DNA of 11,733 nt from Pseudacidobacterium sp036264445 (lineage in GTDB: Bacteria; Acidobacteriota; Terriglobia; Terriglobales; Acidobacteriaceae), in NCBI GenBank assembly GCA_036264445.1, contig DATAQW010000388.1, positions 1 through 11,733 on the forward strand, in the 5' to 3' direction. The stretch's first letter is position 1. The number at the start of each line of letters is the position of its first letter. This document shows, in pieces, positions 1 to 7,103 of this stretch. A model generated the notes under the pieces. That model did not search any database, had not been told where the DNA came from, and saw only the letters and a program-made list of their open reading frames with translations. The translations under genes and the position numbers were made by a program.

Positions 1-1082
1 CTTACATAACTACCGCCGGAGTATCCATCCTGATCGTAATAATTATTGGTATTGGTCTGCGGATTCGGGTTTTCAATCTGGTTGGTGGGCGGGGTCAGGG
101 CGTTGCCTTTGCCATCGCTGTACCAGATGGCATCGGCGTATCCAAACATGATGTGGTTGGCGCCGGTTCCACCCATGACGGCTTGATGGAAGTTGTCATT
201 GATGGTGTAGTTGTCGGCCAGATACTTGAAATAGCGAGCGTCGCCTCTGGCTACGTTATAGAAACCCAGCGCTGCGGAGCCTTCACCAGTCGACTGATCG
301 GTGAAGTTTGCAGGCTGCTTCTTCCCATTGCTGCCGGCACCCACTGATGTCTCAACCCAGGCGAACAAATCGCTCAAGCAGCCGCTGGGGTTGTCTCCGG
401 TGGAATAGTCAGCACTGCAGTCTTCCTGTTGCCACATCTGGAAGAAGCGGTGTACCGGGCTGGCGGAATAGTCGTCGGATGAAATGTGCGGGCTCAATTG
501 ATAGACGCCTTCGCGCAGCGCGGTCGGGTGAGGATAGCGAGTGTCGATAGAGCCGCTTGGAATACCGGTCGCGCCGGTGAGCAGGAATCTTTCATAACCT
601 CTGGCCAGTCCCTGATCTGCGAGTCTTGCAACCGCGAGTGTCTGGAATGGTGCCGGGTTTGTATCGCTGGTAGATTGCGGCGCTCCGCCGGTCATGACTG
701 GCGGAAGAGTGCCGTCCCCATAAATGCTTTTATATTGTGGGCTGCTTGAGAAGGTACCGGTATTGTCGAGCGCTGAGTACTGTGCGGAGAAGGAATAGTT
801 TGGTCCAGGCCCGCCATTTTCTGTGACAATGCCTTTTGAAAGCAGGTTAGAAACTCTCTGGCCGTTTTTTGGCTTGTACGTCCCATAAAGGTGATCGAAC
901 GAACGGTTCTCCCCGATGATAACGATGACGTGCTTAATCGGCGTTTTCGTGTCAGCAGATGGACTTTCGGTTTGGGCGTTTGCAGGTGTAGGAACACCCA
1001 CAAACACTTGCAGTGCAGCTAGCATGAGCGCACCGCCTCTCAGAATGCCGTTGCCGGCAACGAGTAGACGACTTGATTTCAC
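1..1082 (-). CDS. Secreted phosphoesterase (phospholipase C / acid phosphatase family), C-terminus cut by window edge
   Basis: The minus strand is open from 1082 to the left edge, giving 360 codons without a stop; the C-terminus lies outside the window. Seen: a signal peptide (hydrophobic stretch about residues 16-30, likely cleavage after ANA at 34-36), then IKHVIVIIGENRSFDHLYG at about 49-67. ENRSFDH is the hallmark N-terminal metal/active-site motif of the phosphoesterase family (PF04185) that includes phospholipases C and acid phosphatases. A second conserved motif, GGTGANH, is at about 304-310. These enzymes hydrolyse phosphate mono- or diesters outside the cytoplasm; the substrate cannot be told here. 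The start is GTG, chosen because GGAGG (1090-1094) lies 7 bases upstream and the export signal follows directly. The gene is 155 bases downstream of the multicopper oxidase on the same strand and probably has its own promoter. Family assignment is firm, exact activity is not. Confidence 0.9.
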   Translation of the reverse strand, partial: MKSSRLLVAGNGILRGGALMLAALQVFVGVPTPANAQTESPSADTKTPIKHVIVIIGENRSFDHLYGTYKPKNGQRVSNLLSKGIVTENGGPGPNYSFSAQYSALDNTGTFSSSPQYKSIYGDGTLPPVMTGGAPQSTSDTNPAPFQTLAVARLADQGLARGYERFLLTGATGIPSGSIDTRYPHPTALREGVYQLSPHISSDDYSASPVHRFFQMWQQEDCSADYSTGDNPSGCLSDLFAWVETSVGAGSNGKKQPANFTDQSTGEGSAALGFYNVARGDARYFKYLADNYTINDNFHQAVMGGTGANHIMFGYADAIWYSDGKGNALTPPTNQIENPNPQTNTNNYYDQDGYSGGSYV

Positions 1083-1089
1083 GGAATGA

Positions 1090-1094
1090 CCTCC
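1090..1094 (-). promoter_or_regulatory. Ribosome binding site that fixes the phosphoesterase GTG start
   Basis: A perfect GGAGG on the minus strand lies 7 bases before the GTG at 1082-1080. No in-frame ATG offers a better start, so this site decides the start call. Confidence 0.75.
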
Positions 1095-1164
1095 GGCGTA
1101 GAGGGGAACATGGATGCTACTCAAGAGGGCCCCAAATTCAGGCCGAAGAGCAGACTAAGCCGTG

Positions 1165-1174
1165 TGAGTACTCA
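1165..1174. promoter_or_regulatory. Short perfect palindrome upstream of the phosphoesterase (possible operator)
   Basis: TGAGTACTCA is a perfect 10-base palindrome. It is flanked by GTG on the left and CTCACA on the right, giving an imperfect longer dyad. It lies about 83 bases upstream of the phosphoesterase GTG, in the only region that could hold that gene's promoter. An operator role is inference from position and symmetry; palindromes of this length also occur by chance. Confidence 0.25.
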
Positions 1175-1237
1175 CTCACATGAACCGCTCTTTAAAGTTG
1201 AGAGAATTTTCGATTTTATTAGGAGAAAAAGGAGGTC

Positions 1238-2971
1238 TCAGACTATCACTTTGTAAGGCCGCATCATCTCGTTGTCTTCGTGCTCAAGAATGTGGCAATG
1301 CCAGACATAGAGCATCTCTTGCCCTGGAACTGGTTTGGTACCCGTGGGCAGGTCGAAACGCTGGATCACGCGCGTCACATAGCCTGGATACGTCTTGATG
1401 GTGTCTTTCATTGCGGGCCGCTCGTTGGCTTCCGGCGGAATCGGCCTTCCGGTAAAAACCAGTTTGCCGGTTTGACGATACGTAAGCACATCAAATGCCT
1501 GCCGGTTCAGCACCTGGAAGCGCACCAGATGCACGTGCATGGGATGTACGTCTCCAGTTGCATTTGCGAACGTCCATATTTCGCTGGTCCCGGCTTTGGG
1601 ATCTTCGGTGATCGGCTCATGCCAACGTGCATTTCCAAGAATACCGATTTCCACATAGCCGTCAGAAGGACGTTCTTTCTCGGTTATCCAAAGGATTCTC
1701 TCGCGTTCCGCTGCTGCGGGGTCCAGCGGTTCGAAAGGCACGAGCTGATCAGGAAGCGAGCTGCTGTCTTTCCCTGACAGGGGTTTTGTCACCTTGAACA
1801 GCATGACATCGCGCGCCTCAACCTGACCGCCTATGGTGTACGGCGCTGGAGCGTCATTCAGCATCGTGAAGCACTTGCCTTCAAATCCAGAAAAATCGAT
1901 AACCACATCAAATCGCTCTCCGGGTGCGATCAACAAATAGTGCAACTGATGAGGCGCCGGGAGGAGTCCGCCATCGCTGCCAATCTGGTGAAATACCGGA
2001 ACATCGGGCGATTTGTCGAGAATCTTGCCGCTCGCGTCGGCAAGAAACAGCCGCAGATGATAGAAGCGCGCATTCGCAGCGTTGAGAAAGCGGAAGCGGT
2101 ACCTACGTGGTTCCACTTCAAGAAACGGCATGGCTACTCCGTTTACGCAATTTGTATCGCCAAAAAACTCCTGTACCCACACCGGATGCGTTCCATTATC
2201 AGCTTTGGGATAAAGGAGCGAACCGTCCGCCCGGAAGAGCCTGTCCTGCAGCATCAGCGGAATCTCATAAGCTCCGCTCGGAAGGTTGAACGAAGCTTCG
2301 GTTTCATCGCGAATGATGTAAAAGCCGGCGAGTCCGGCATAGATATTAAGCCTCGTGATCCCCAAACAGTGATCGTGATACCACAGCGTCGTTGCTGGCT
2401 GGTCATTGGGGTATGACGATGGCTGCGGATTGTACTTCGGTCCCGTTTGGAATCCGGGCTGGCCCTGGGCCGTAAACCATGCTTCAGGGTAGCCGTCGCT
2501 GTCAGGAAGCACGACGGCTCCATGCAGATGTGCCACAGTGCGTACTTCGGGGAGCGAAGCTTCTGCTCCATGAATCGTCGTGTCGATGGGAAGCAGATGC
2601 TTTGTCGGAAGCTTATTGATCCATCGCACCAGTAAGGGATGACCTTTTCGGGCTTCAATGGTGGGTCCAGGCCAGCTGCTGTTGTAGCCCCAGAGCTTTG
2701 TCGGCGGCAAGTCGCGGTGCACCTTCCGCTCAAAGAGCTGCATGTCAATGGAAAGAACTTCTCCGGATTGTTGGGGAGCGTGAAGCCCCGATGGAATCGG
2801 CAGGCGATCTACATAGGGGGGAAGAGTTACCTCGCTCCTGACAACTGGCGGCGAAGCCATCGTCATGCCGGTTAGCTGCTGCGGCGGTAGTGACGGGTTC
2901 TCTTGCCGGGGCAGGGCAAAGCCGGCAAATGTTAATGCAGAACTCTGCAAAAATCTGCGACGGCTTAACAC
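1238..2971 (-). CDS. Tat-exported multicopper oxidase, CotA/laccase-like
   Basis: A 577-residue copper oxidase, full length for the CotA/bilirubin-oxidase type. Such enzymes oxidise phenols, bilirubin-like compounds or metal ions and reduce oxygen to water. Seen: a twin-arginine signal at the N-terminus (SRRRFLQSS, 3-11), so it should be folded before export. All four copper-ligand motifs are present: HLHG (148-151), WYHDH (197-201), HPMHVHL (476-482) and HCHILEHEDNEMM (558-570). Met569 is the probable axial type 1 ligand, since it fits the HCH-x3-H-x4-M pattern. The segments SDGYPEAWFT (158-167) and TRLNIYAGLAGFY (206-218) are typical of CotA-like enzymes rather than CopA or plant laccases. 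The start is GTG with a purine-rich GAGGAAGAA directly upstream. The gene stands alone on the minus strand, with an inverted repeat and a CT microsatellite upstream. The natural substrate is unknown; I see no Met-rich copper-resistance insert. Confidence 0.93.
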   Translation of the reverse strand: MLSRRRFLQSSALTFAGFALPRQENPSLPPQQLTGMTMASPPVVRSEVTLPPYVDRLPIPSGLHAPQQSGEVLSIDMQLFERKVHRDLPPTKLWGYNSSWPGPTIEARKGHPLLVRWINKLPTKHLLPIDTTIHGAEASLPEVRTVAHLHGAVVLPDSDGYPEAWFTAQGQPGFQTGPKYNPQPSSYPNDQPATTLWYHDHCLGITRLNIYAGLAGFYIIRDETEASFNLPSGAYEIPLMLQDRLFRADGSLLYPKADNGTHPVWVQEFFGDTNCVNGVAMPFLEVEPRRYRFRFLNAANARFYHLRLFLADASGKILDKSPDVPVFHQIGSDGGLLPAPHQLHYLLIAPGERFDVVIDFSGFEGKCFTMLNDAPAPYTIGGQVEARDVMLFKVTKPLSGKDSSSLPDQLVPFEPLDPAAAERERILWITEKERPSDGYVEIGILGNARWHEPITEDPKAGTSEIWTFANATGDVHPMHVHLVRFQVLNRQAFDVLTYRQTGKLVFTGRPIPPEANERPAMKDTIKTYPGYVTRVIQRFDLPTGTKPVPGQEMLYVWHCHILEHEDNEMMRPYKVIV

Positions 2972-3042
2972 TTCTTCCTCAAGGTTGGCTCAATCGAGCG
3001 ACGTAGATCGCTTTTGCCGGCTATTCGCGCAAAGATTTTCAC

Positions 3043-3088
3043 GCGTCTTTCACTGTATGGGACACAGATGAATACACAGTGAAAACGC
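3043..3088. repeat. Inverted repeat upstream of the multicopper oxidase
   Basis: The left arm GCGTCTTTCACTGT (3043-3056) is complementary to the right arm ACAGTGAAAACGC (3076-3088). They form 13 base pairs with one bulged C at 3047 and a 19-base spacer. The core TTTCACTGT/ACAGTGAAA is perfect over 9 pairs. It lies 72-117 bases upstream of the oxidase GTG. It could be an operator for a dimeric regulator, or a hairpin in the oxidase 5' leader; neither is shown. No run of T follows on either strand, so it is not a classical terminator. Confidence 0.5.
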
Positions 3089-3227
3089 AAACGCTGCGCG
3101 GATGTTCCTTGGTGTACTGCTGGACCTTTCCTGGATGCCTGGAGTACCGATTGTTTGTAGTCAATGGTTTAAAATAAAGAAAGGCGAACTGCCCATCGAC
3201 GAGGTTTGGCTTCAAACGCTGAGAGGT

Positions 3228-3263
<36 letters not shown>

Positions 3264-3288
3264 ATTGCGGTAGCCAAGCGAATGGCTC

Positions 3289-3297
3289 TGGTAAACT
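3289..3297 (+). promoter_or_regulatory. Possible extended -10 element of the tRNA-Thr promoter
   Basis: TGGTAAACT fits a TGn extended -10 followed by TAAACT (4 of 6 to TATAAT), 20 bases before the mature tRNA 5' end. No good -35 lies at normal spacing; TTGCGG at 3265-3270 is 21 bases away, which is too far. The call rests on one half of a promoter. Confidence 0.35.
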
Positions 3298-3317
3298 AAG
3301 CGAACTGCAAAAAACAG

Positions 3318-3393
3318 GCCGACGTAGCTCAGTTGGTAGAGCAGCCGATTCGTAATCGGCAGGTCACCGGTTCAAGTCCGGTCGTCGGCTCCA
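3318..3393 (+). tRNA. tRNA-Thr, anticodon CGU
   Basis: The 76 bases fold into a full cloverleaf. The acceptor stem GCCGACG pairs with CGTCGGC at 3383-3389. The D arm is AGCTCAGTTGGTAGAGC. The anticodon stem GCCGA/TCGGC encloses loop TTCGTAA, with anticodon CGT at 3351-3353, reading ACG threonine codons. The T arm ACCGGTTCAAGTCCGGT has the normal TTCAAGT loop. The discriminator base is T and the CCA end is encoded. It is the only plus-strand gene between oxidase and isomerase. No integrase gene or repeat of its 3' end was seen nearby, so there is no sign that it serves as an attachment site here. Confidence 0.97.
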
Positions 3394-3476
3394 GTCATTA
3401 CGCTCCAATCATTACAATGACATACGATGCATAGTTGGTACTGGTTCTGGCAATGTGTCCGTAAGGATTCACCTGA

Positions 3477-4358
3477 TCAACCGGCTATAGCATGCAGGTA
3501 TTCGTAGTCTTCTTTGAGTTCTTCAAAAGGGTCCCCATCGAATTCTTCCTGCTCTACAAAGTAATGCTTGATTCTGCCCTTCTGAGCAGCGTCGAAGATT
3601 TTTTTGTAGTCAATTGTTCCTTTGCCCAGCACGGTGGATACCCGTTCTCCCGGAGTCCTGCCAGCAATGGCCGGCTTCAGGTCTTTTATGTGCAGCATGG
3701 AGATACGATCTGGATACTGATTTAGATAAGTGACGGGGTCTTTTCCCGCTGCTGACACCCATCCGCAGTCCATTTCGAAAGTCACGTAACTGGGGTCAGT
3801 ATTTTTCAACAAAACATCAAAGCCATATGTATCGCCCAGGTCATGGAACTCGCCAGTATGATTGTGATACCCAAAGCGAATTCCCTCATTCTTAAAATGC
3901 TTGCCCAACTGATTGAACTGCTCCGCATTCCAGCGCCAGTCATCGAGAGAAAGAACATATCCTTTGGACATCTTCGATGGATCAGCTATGGACGGCGATG
4001 AACAGATCACATACTTAAGGCCAAGTGTCTTAGCGAATTGCAGAGTTCCGTCTACATCTTTCAGCAATGCAGCCAGCGGATAATGGGCGCTCACGCAATT
4101 CAGCCCGGCATTCGCCATCGCCTGCTTCGCTTCGTCGGCACTGTGCCCAAAGAAACCAGCGGCTTCCACTTCGCGATATCCAATTGCAGGCAATTGTTTC
4201 AGCGTCCCCGCATAATCCTTTGGCAAAAGGGTACGCACGCTGTACAGCTGCAATCCTACCGGTAGTCCAAGCGGATCGGCAAACAGCTTCGCCGCAGCCA
4301 ACGCTAATGCGGTTAACGAACCTGTTTGCAGAAATGTCCTTCTGGTAATCTCTCGCAC
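3477..4358 (-). CDS. Tat-exported sugar phosphate isomerase/epimerase-like protein (xylose-isomerase-like TIM barrel)
   Basis: A 293-residue protein of the AP-endonuclease-2/xylose-isomerase-like TIM-barrel family (PF01261). Seen: a twin-arginine signal (TRRTFLQTG, 5-13) with a hydrophobic stretch to about 27. The barrel then opens with PVGLQLYSVR (33-42). Likely metal and substrate residues are HNHTGEF (165-171), EMDCGW (195-200), HIKD (223-226), GKGTIDY (245-251) and VEQEEF (268-273). Family members bind a divalent metal and isomerise, epimerise or dehydrate sugars. Most characterised members are cytoplasmic; this one should act outside the cytoplasm on an unphosphorylated sugar, which is inference from the Tat motif. 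The start is GTG with AGGAG (4365-4369) 6 bases upstream. It stands alone, 82 bases from the tRNA end, with a candidate promoter about 40-65 bases upstream. The specific substrate cannot be named. Confidence 0.88.
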   Translation of the reverse strand: MREITRRTFLQTGSLTALALAAAKLFADPLGLPVGLQLYSVRTLLPKDYAGTLKQLPAIGYREVEAAGFFGHSADEAKQAMANAGLNCVSAHYPLAALLKDVDGTLQFAKTLGLKYVICSSPSIADPSKMSKGYVLSLDDWRWNAEQFNQLGKHFKNEGIRFGYHNHTGEFHDLGDTYGFDVLLKNTDPSYVTFEMDCGWVSAAGKDPVTYLNQYPDRISMLHIKDLKPAIAGRTPGERVSTVLGKGTIDYKKIFDAAQKGRIKHYFVEQEEFDGDPFEELKEDYEYLHAIAG

Positions 4359-4364
4359 TCACCA

Positions 4365-4369
4365 CTCCT
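4365..4369 (-). promoter_or_regulatory. Ribosome binding site fixing the isomerase-like GTG start
   Basis: AGGAG on the minus strand, 6 bases before the GTG at 4358-4356. It supports GTG as the start and keeps the twin-arginine motif close to the N-terminus. Confidence 0.65.
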
Positions 4370-4395
4370 AAACTCAAACGTTTATTTATTGGGAA

Positions 4396-4425
4396 AATAT
4401 CACGCTGCGCTAAAAAAATCTTCAA
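4396..4425 (-). promoter_or_regulatory. Candidate promoter of the exported isomerase-like gene
   Basis: On the minus strand TTGAAG (4425-4420, 4 of 6 to TTGACA) is followed after 18 bases by GATATT (4401-4396, 4 of 6 to TATAAT), about 40 bases before the GTG start. The surrounding sequence is AT-rich. Plausible by position and spacing only. Confidence 0.4.
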
Positions 4426-4572
4426 CTTATGTAATTTGATCTCTTGCGGAATAGTCAATGGAGATTCACTAGCGGGCAAGTTGATGGTGCAGCAAGACTG
4501 CCTATTGAAGAATTATGGGGAAATCAGTGGCATATCCGGTTAGTCACAAACGATTCATGCTATTGCGGGGAC

Positions 4573-4616
4573 AAAAAAAGAGAGCCTGCATCGGAGCATG
4601 AAGATACAGGCTCTTT
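4573..4616 (-). terminator. Intrinsic terminator of the small exported protein gene
   Basis: Read on the minus strand, the 8-bp perfect stem AGAGCCTG (4614-4607) / CAGGCTCT (4588-4581), extendable by a wobble and an A-T pair, has an 18-base loop. It is followed at once by seven T (4579-4573). It starts about 20 bases after the stop at 4637. This is a standard rho-independent terminator for the gene at 5029-4637. Confidence 0.85.
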
Positions 4617-4636
4617 CCTGGAAGGGGTGGTTGCTA

Positions 4637-5029
4637 CTACCGTCCGCCTGTGATTGACACTTCGCGCTGGGCGGTGTGCCGTTCACGTGCGTCCAGTACT
4701 GGTGTGGTCCGAGTCGCAAGTCGAATGCAGCGCAACTCATGCATGCCGTTTGGCTCATCGTCAAATTTGAGCGACAGCATCGGAGACTCAGGACCAAAAT
4801 CTGCGGGAGATGCAGACCACATCAGATTCATTTTTGTGTTTTCGTGGCTGCTTAACGTGATGACATTTTCGTTCGAATCCAGCTTCACGTCATATTTACC
4901 CGCCGGATATGTTTTCCCGTGACTTTCAAAGTTGAAGGGGACGTTGACCGCTACCTTGGTATATGCAAACGCAGCGCTTGTGCTAACCAGAGCGGCTGCA
5001 AGAACGAACATCTTTGTCATCGGTCGCAT
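4637..5029 (-). CDS. Small exported protein of unknown function (acidobacterial type)
   Basis: A 130-residue protein. Seen: a classical signal peptide (MRPMTKMFVLAAALVSTSAAFA, cleavage after about residue 22). The mature part begins VAVNVPFNFESHGKTYPAGKYDV (about 26-48), followed by alternating strand-like segments and an Arg-rich C-terminus ending ITGGR. I recall similar small secreted proteins with a VNVPFNF opening and a PAG(T/K)Y turn as common in acidobacteria, without known function; this is memory, not a search. The predicted mature protein is probably a small beta-rich domain in the periplasm or outside. Only one Cys is present, so no disulfide. The ATG has GGGAGG 7 bases upstream. 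A terminator follows closely, so it is probably a single-gene unit, and such a strong terminator fits good expression. No function is proposed. Confidence 0.8.
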   Translation of the reverse strand: MRPMTKMFVLAAALVSTSAAFAYTKVAVNVPFNFESHGKTYPAGKYDVKLDSNENVITLSSHENTKMNLMWSASPADFGPESPMLSLKFDDEPNGMHELRCIRLATRTTPVLDARERHTAQREVSITGGR

Positions 5030-5078
5030 GGTGTTTCCTCCCTACGCAACAAACAGTACGCGGGCAAAGGAAGACCTA

Positions 5079-5107
5079 GCGTTAAGTTGCCGTCCAGTTC
5101 TTGTCAA
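5079..5107 (-). promoter_or_regulatory. Weak candidate promoter of the small exported protein
   Basis: A perfect -35 hexamer TTGACA lies on the minus strand at 5107-5102, 72 bases before the ATG. At 17-base spacing the -10 would be TAACGC (5084-5079), a poor match to TATAAT. The -35 is convincing by itself, the pair is not. Confidence 0.3.
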
Positions 5108-5156
5108 ATTTGCGGAGGTGTGCTTGACAGATGAATCGCAAGAAAATGTTGCGTGA

Positions 5157-5183
5157 CCCAGGTCTCGCTTTTTCAGACCTGGG
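5157..5183. other. Strong hairpin between the alpha-glucosidase end and the small exported protein
   Basis: CCCAGGTCT (5157-5165) and AGACCTGGG (5175-5183) form a perfect 9-bp stem with a 9-base loop (CGCTTTTTC). It lies about 79 bases after the alpha-glucosidase stop on the minus strand and 128 bases before the small protein start. No T run follows on either strand (minus: TCACGCAACATTTTC), so it is not a textbook terminator. It may still end or stabilise the alpha-glucosidase transcript. Confidence 0.6.
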
Positions 5184-5261
5184 ATCTTCGCGGCTGTTTT
5201 ATTGCTGAAGCGGTGTGTCTTCAAGACGACCCGAGTGGAAAGTGCGTTAACCCGTTTTCGC

Positions 5262-7013
5262 TTATTCCACCTGTCCCATATAAACCCCGAACGGTGGCAA
5301 TTGCACATTGTCGAGCGATGCGGGGTCACTGGATCCCGGTGTTTTCATCAATGTTTTTGCCTGCTTGCTGGTGATGCCTTGAGCCGAGAGATCGAAGCTT
5401 ACTTTTTGCGGTTGCGCTGTAAAGTTGCAGGCAACAACAACAGCAGGTTGTCCCGGAGCAAGTCTAAGCCATGAAAACACGTTGTTATCACTCGTATTCA
5501 GCATGATGTTCTTGCCATCGCGCAGCGCCGGAACCGTGCGCCGATATTCAATCATTTGTTTGTACCAGTTCAACATGGAGTCGAAATCCATGACCTCGTC
5601 CTTGACGTTCACGGTTTTGTAACTCAGCGGGACAGGCAACCACGGCTTCACGTTTGGCGCAGTAAATCCTGCGTTCGGACCATCATCCCACTGCATCGGA
5701 GTGCGCTCGCCATCACGGCCTTTTTCTTTCGGCCAGCCTGTTATGCCTATCGGGTCTTTGACGTCCTCCTTGCGCGTTGGAGGCGTCGTGACCATGCCAA
5801 TCTCGTCTCCGTAATAGAACAGCGCACTTCCGCGTGTAGCGAAGAGGATGGTTGCGATCACGCGGCCAATGTCCTGATTGTGCGTGCCGTCGCCATAGCG
5901 GTCCCAGCGCGGATTGTCATGGTTATCGAAAACAAGGAGCGGCTCGTTGTTTTCGATATCGTTCTGCGCTTCATCAATACGCTGGCGTACCAGCTTTACG
6001 TCGAGCTTGTTGATAAACCCTATCTGCATGTCCATGGGCAGTTGCAGCTCATCATTGTTCACCCCATACATTTTCTTCAGATCATCGATGCTCTTAAGGT
6101 AGGTCTCACCAATGAGCACAATATCGCGTCCCTTGTAACTGTCAACCACCCGGCGCAGTTCACGCAGCACCTCATGAACCCTGGGGAGGTTGTTCGTCAT
6201 TGAGTCATCAAGCTCCGGATCACCATAAGCATTGATCTTTGGTTTCCCATCAGCATCCTTGATGACGGCCTCATCGCGCAGTTGGGGATCTTCAAAGAGT
6301 GTTGTAATCGCATCGAGACGGAAACCGGCAACGCCGCGGTTGATCCAGAAGCGCGCAACGTCATACATCGCCTTGCGGACCTGGGGATTCTCCCAGTTGA
6401 GGTCGGGCTGTTGAATGTAAAACTTGTGGTAGTAATACTGGTTTGTTTTGGGATCAAACTGCCATGCAGAGTGCCCGAAGAGTGATTCCCAATTGTTCGG
6501 CGGCTGTCCCGGTCCTTTGCCATCACGCCATACATACCAGTCACGCTTTGGATTTGTCTTCGAACCGCGTGATTCTATGAACCACGGATGCTTGTCCGAA
6601 GTGTGGTTCAACACAAGATCCATGATGATGCGAATGTTGCGCTTCTTTGCTTCAGCTACGAGACGGTCAAAATCCTGGAGTGTTCCATACTGCGGATCAA
6701 TAGCTTCGTAGTTCGAGATATCGTAACCGAAATCAACCTGAGGCGATGGGTAGATAGGGGTAAGCCAGATCGCATCAATACCTAGTGTCTTTAAGTAATC
6801 CAGATGCTGTGTAATGCCATTGAGATCGCCGATGCCGTCATGGTTTGAATCCTGAAAACTGCGCGGATAAATTTCATAGAACACCGCGCCCCTCCACCAC
6901 GGGCGCGAAGCAGATTCCGTAGCAGCTTGATGTGATGCCGTCTGCGCAAAAAGGCATCCGCTCAGCGCGAGCACACTTAGTAAGTCGAGCGCTTTCCTTA
7001 GAATACGATTCAT
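5262..7013 (-). CDS. Exported GH13 alpha-glucosidase (oligo-1,6-glucosidase / maltase type)
   Basis: A 583-residue retaining glycosidase of family GH13, normal length for the alpha-glucosidase/oligo-1,6-glucosidase group plus an export signal. It should release glucose from the non-reducing ends of alpha-glucosides. Seen: the catalytic barrel begins WWRGAVFYEIYPRSFQDS (39-56). Conserved regions are DLVLNH (132-137), GFRLDA (230-235; nucleophile Asp234), GET (302-304; acid/base Glu303) and FDNHD (362-366; Asp366). The segment QPDLNWENP (202-210) is typical of exo-acting alpha-glucosidases rather than endo-amylases. The residue after the nucleophile is Ala; in this group Val is linked to alpha-1,6 preference, so alpha-1,4 or mixed preference is inferred. 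The N-terminus has a hydrophobic segment with LSGC at 17-20, matching a lipobox, so it may be a lipoprotein; cleavage near AQ (23-24) is the alternative. The ATG has GGAGG 9 bases upstream. It lies 90 bases downstream of the AsmA-like gene, perhaps co-transcribed. Confidence 0.93.
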   Translation of the reverse strand: MNRILRKALDLLSVLALSGCLFAQTASHQAATESASRPWWRGAVFYEIYPRSFQDSNHDGIGDLNGITQHLDYLKTLGIDAIWLTPIYPSPQVDFGYDISNYEAIDPQYGTLQDFDRLVAEAKKRNIRIIMDLVLNHTSDKHPWFIESRGSKTNPKRDWYVWRDGKGPGQPPNNWESLFGHSAWQFDPKTNQYYYHKFYIQQPDLNWENPQVRKAMYDVARFWINRGVAGFRLDAITTLFEDPQLRDEAVIKDADGKPKINAYGDPELDDSMTNNLPRVHEVLRELRRVVDSYKGRDIVLIGETYLKSIDDLKKMYGVNNDELQLPMDMQIGFINKLDVKLVRQRIDEAQNDIENNEPLLVFDNHDNPRWDRYGDGTHNQDIGRVIATILFATRGSALFYYGDEIGMVTTPPTRKEDVKDPIGITGWPKEKGRDGERTPMQWDDGPNAGFTAPNVKPWLPVPLSYKTVNVKDEVMDFDSMLNWYKQMIEYRRTVPALRDGKNIMLNTSDNNVFSWLRLAPGQPAVVVACNFTAQPQKVSFDLSAQGITSKQAKTLMKTPGSSDPASLDNVQLPPFGVYMGQVE

Positions 7014-7103
7014 TTCCCAGCCCTCCCAAGAAAGGTAGTTTATTACTTTGTTTGAAAACGGATCACCGTAAGCAACAAAACAGGCCGAGAAACCGTAGAG
7101 GGA

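Noticed and set aside
692..1003. A 103-codon minus-strand reading frame in the left part.
   Set aside because: It is out of frame with the phosphoesterase, which carries the ENRSFDH and GGTGANH motifs through the same stretch.
1940..2416. A 158-codon plus-strand reading frame opposite the multicopper oxidase.
   Set aside because: It is antisense to conserved oxidase sequence with no motif of its own.
3311..3322. A 12-base match (AAAACAGGCCGA) between the tRNA upstream region and the alpha-glucosidase upstream region near 7077-7088.
   Set aside because: A few 12-base matches are expected by chance in a window this size and the contexts differ.
3318..3393. tRNA-Thr as an integration site for a mobile element.
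   Set aside because: No integrase, no repeat of the tRNA 3' end and no change in gene type were seen on either side.
3394..3421. A GTCATT/AATGAC stem just after the tRNA as a terminator.
   Set aside because: Only six AT-rich pairs with a 16-base loop and no T run.
5124..5129. A plus-strand TTGACA as a promoter.
   Set aside because: No -10 follows at normal spacing and no plus-strand gene lies downstream.
5556..6203. A 215-codon plus-strand reading frame opposite the alpha-glucosidase.
   Set aside because: It is fully antisense to a gene with intact GH13 motifs, shows no recognisable domain and no ribosome binding site. It arises from the codon pattern of the true gene.
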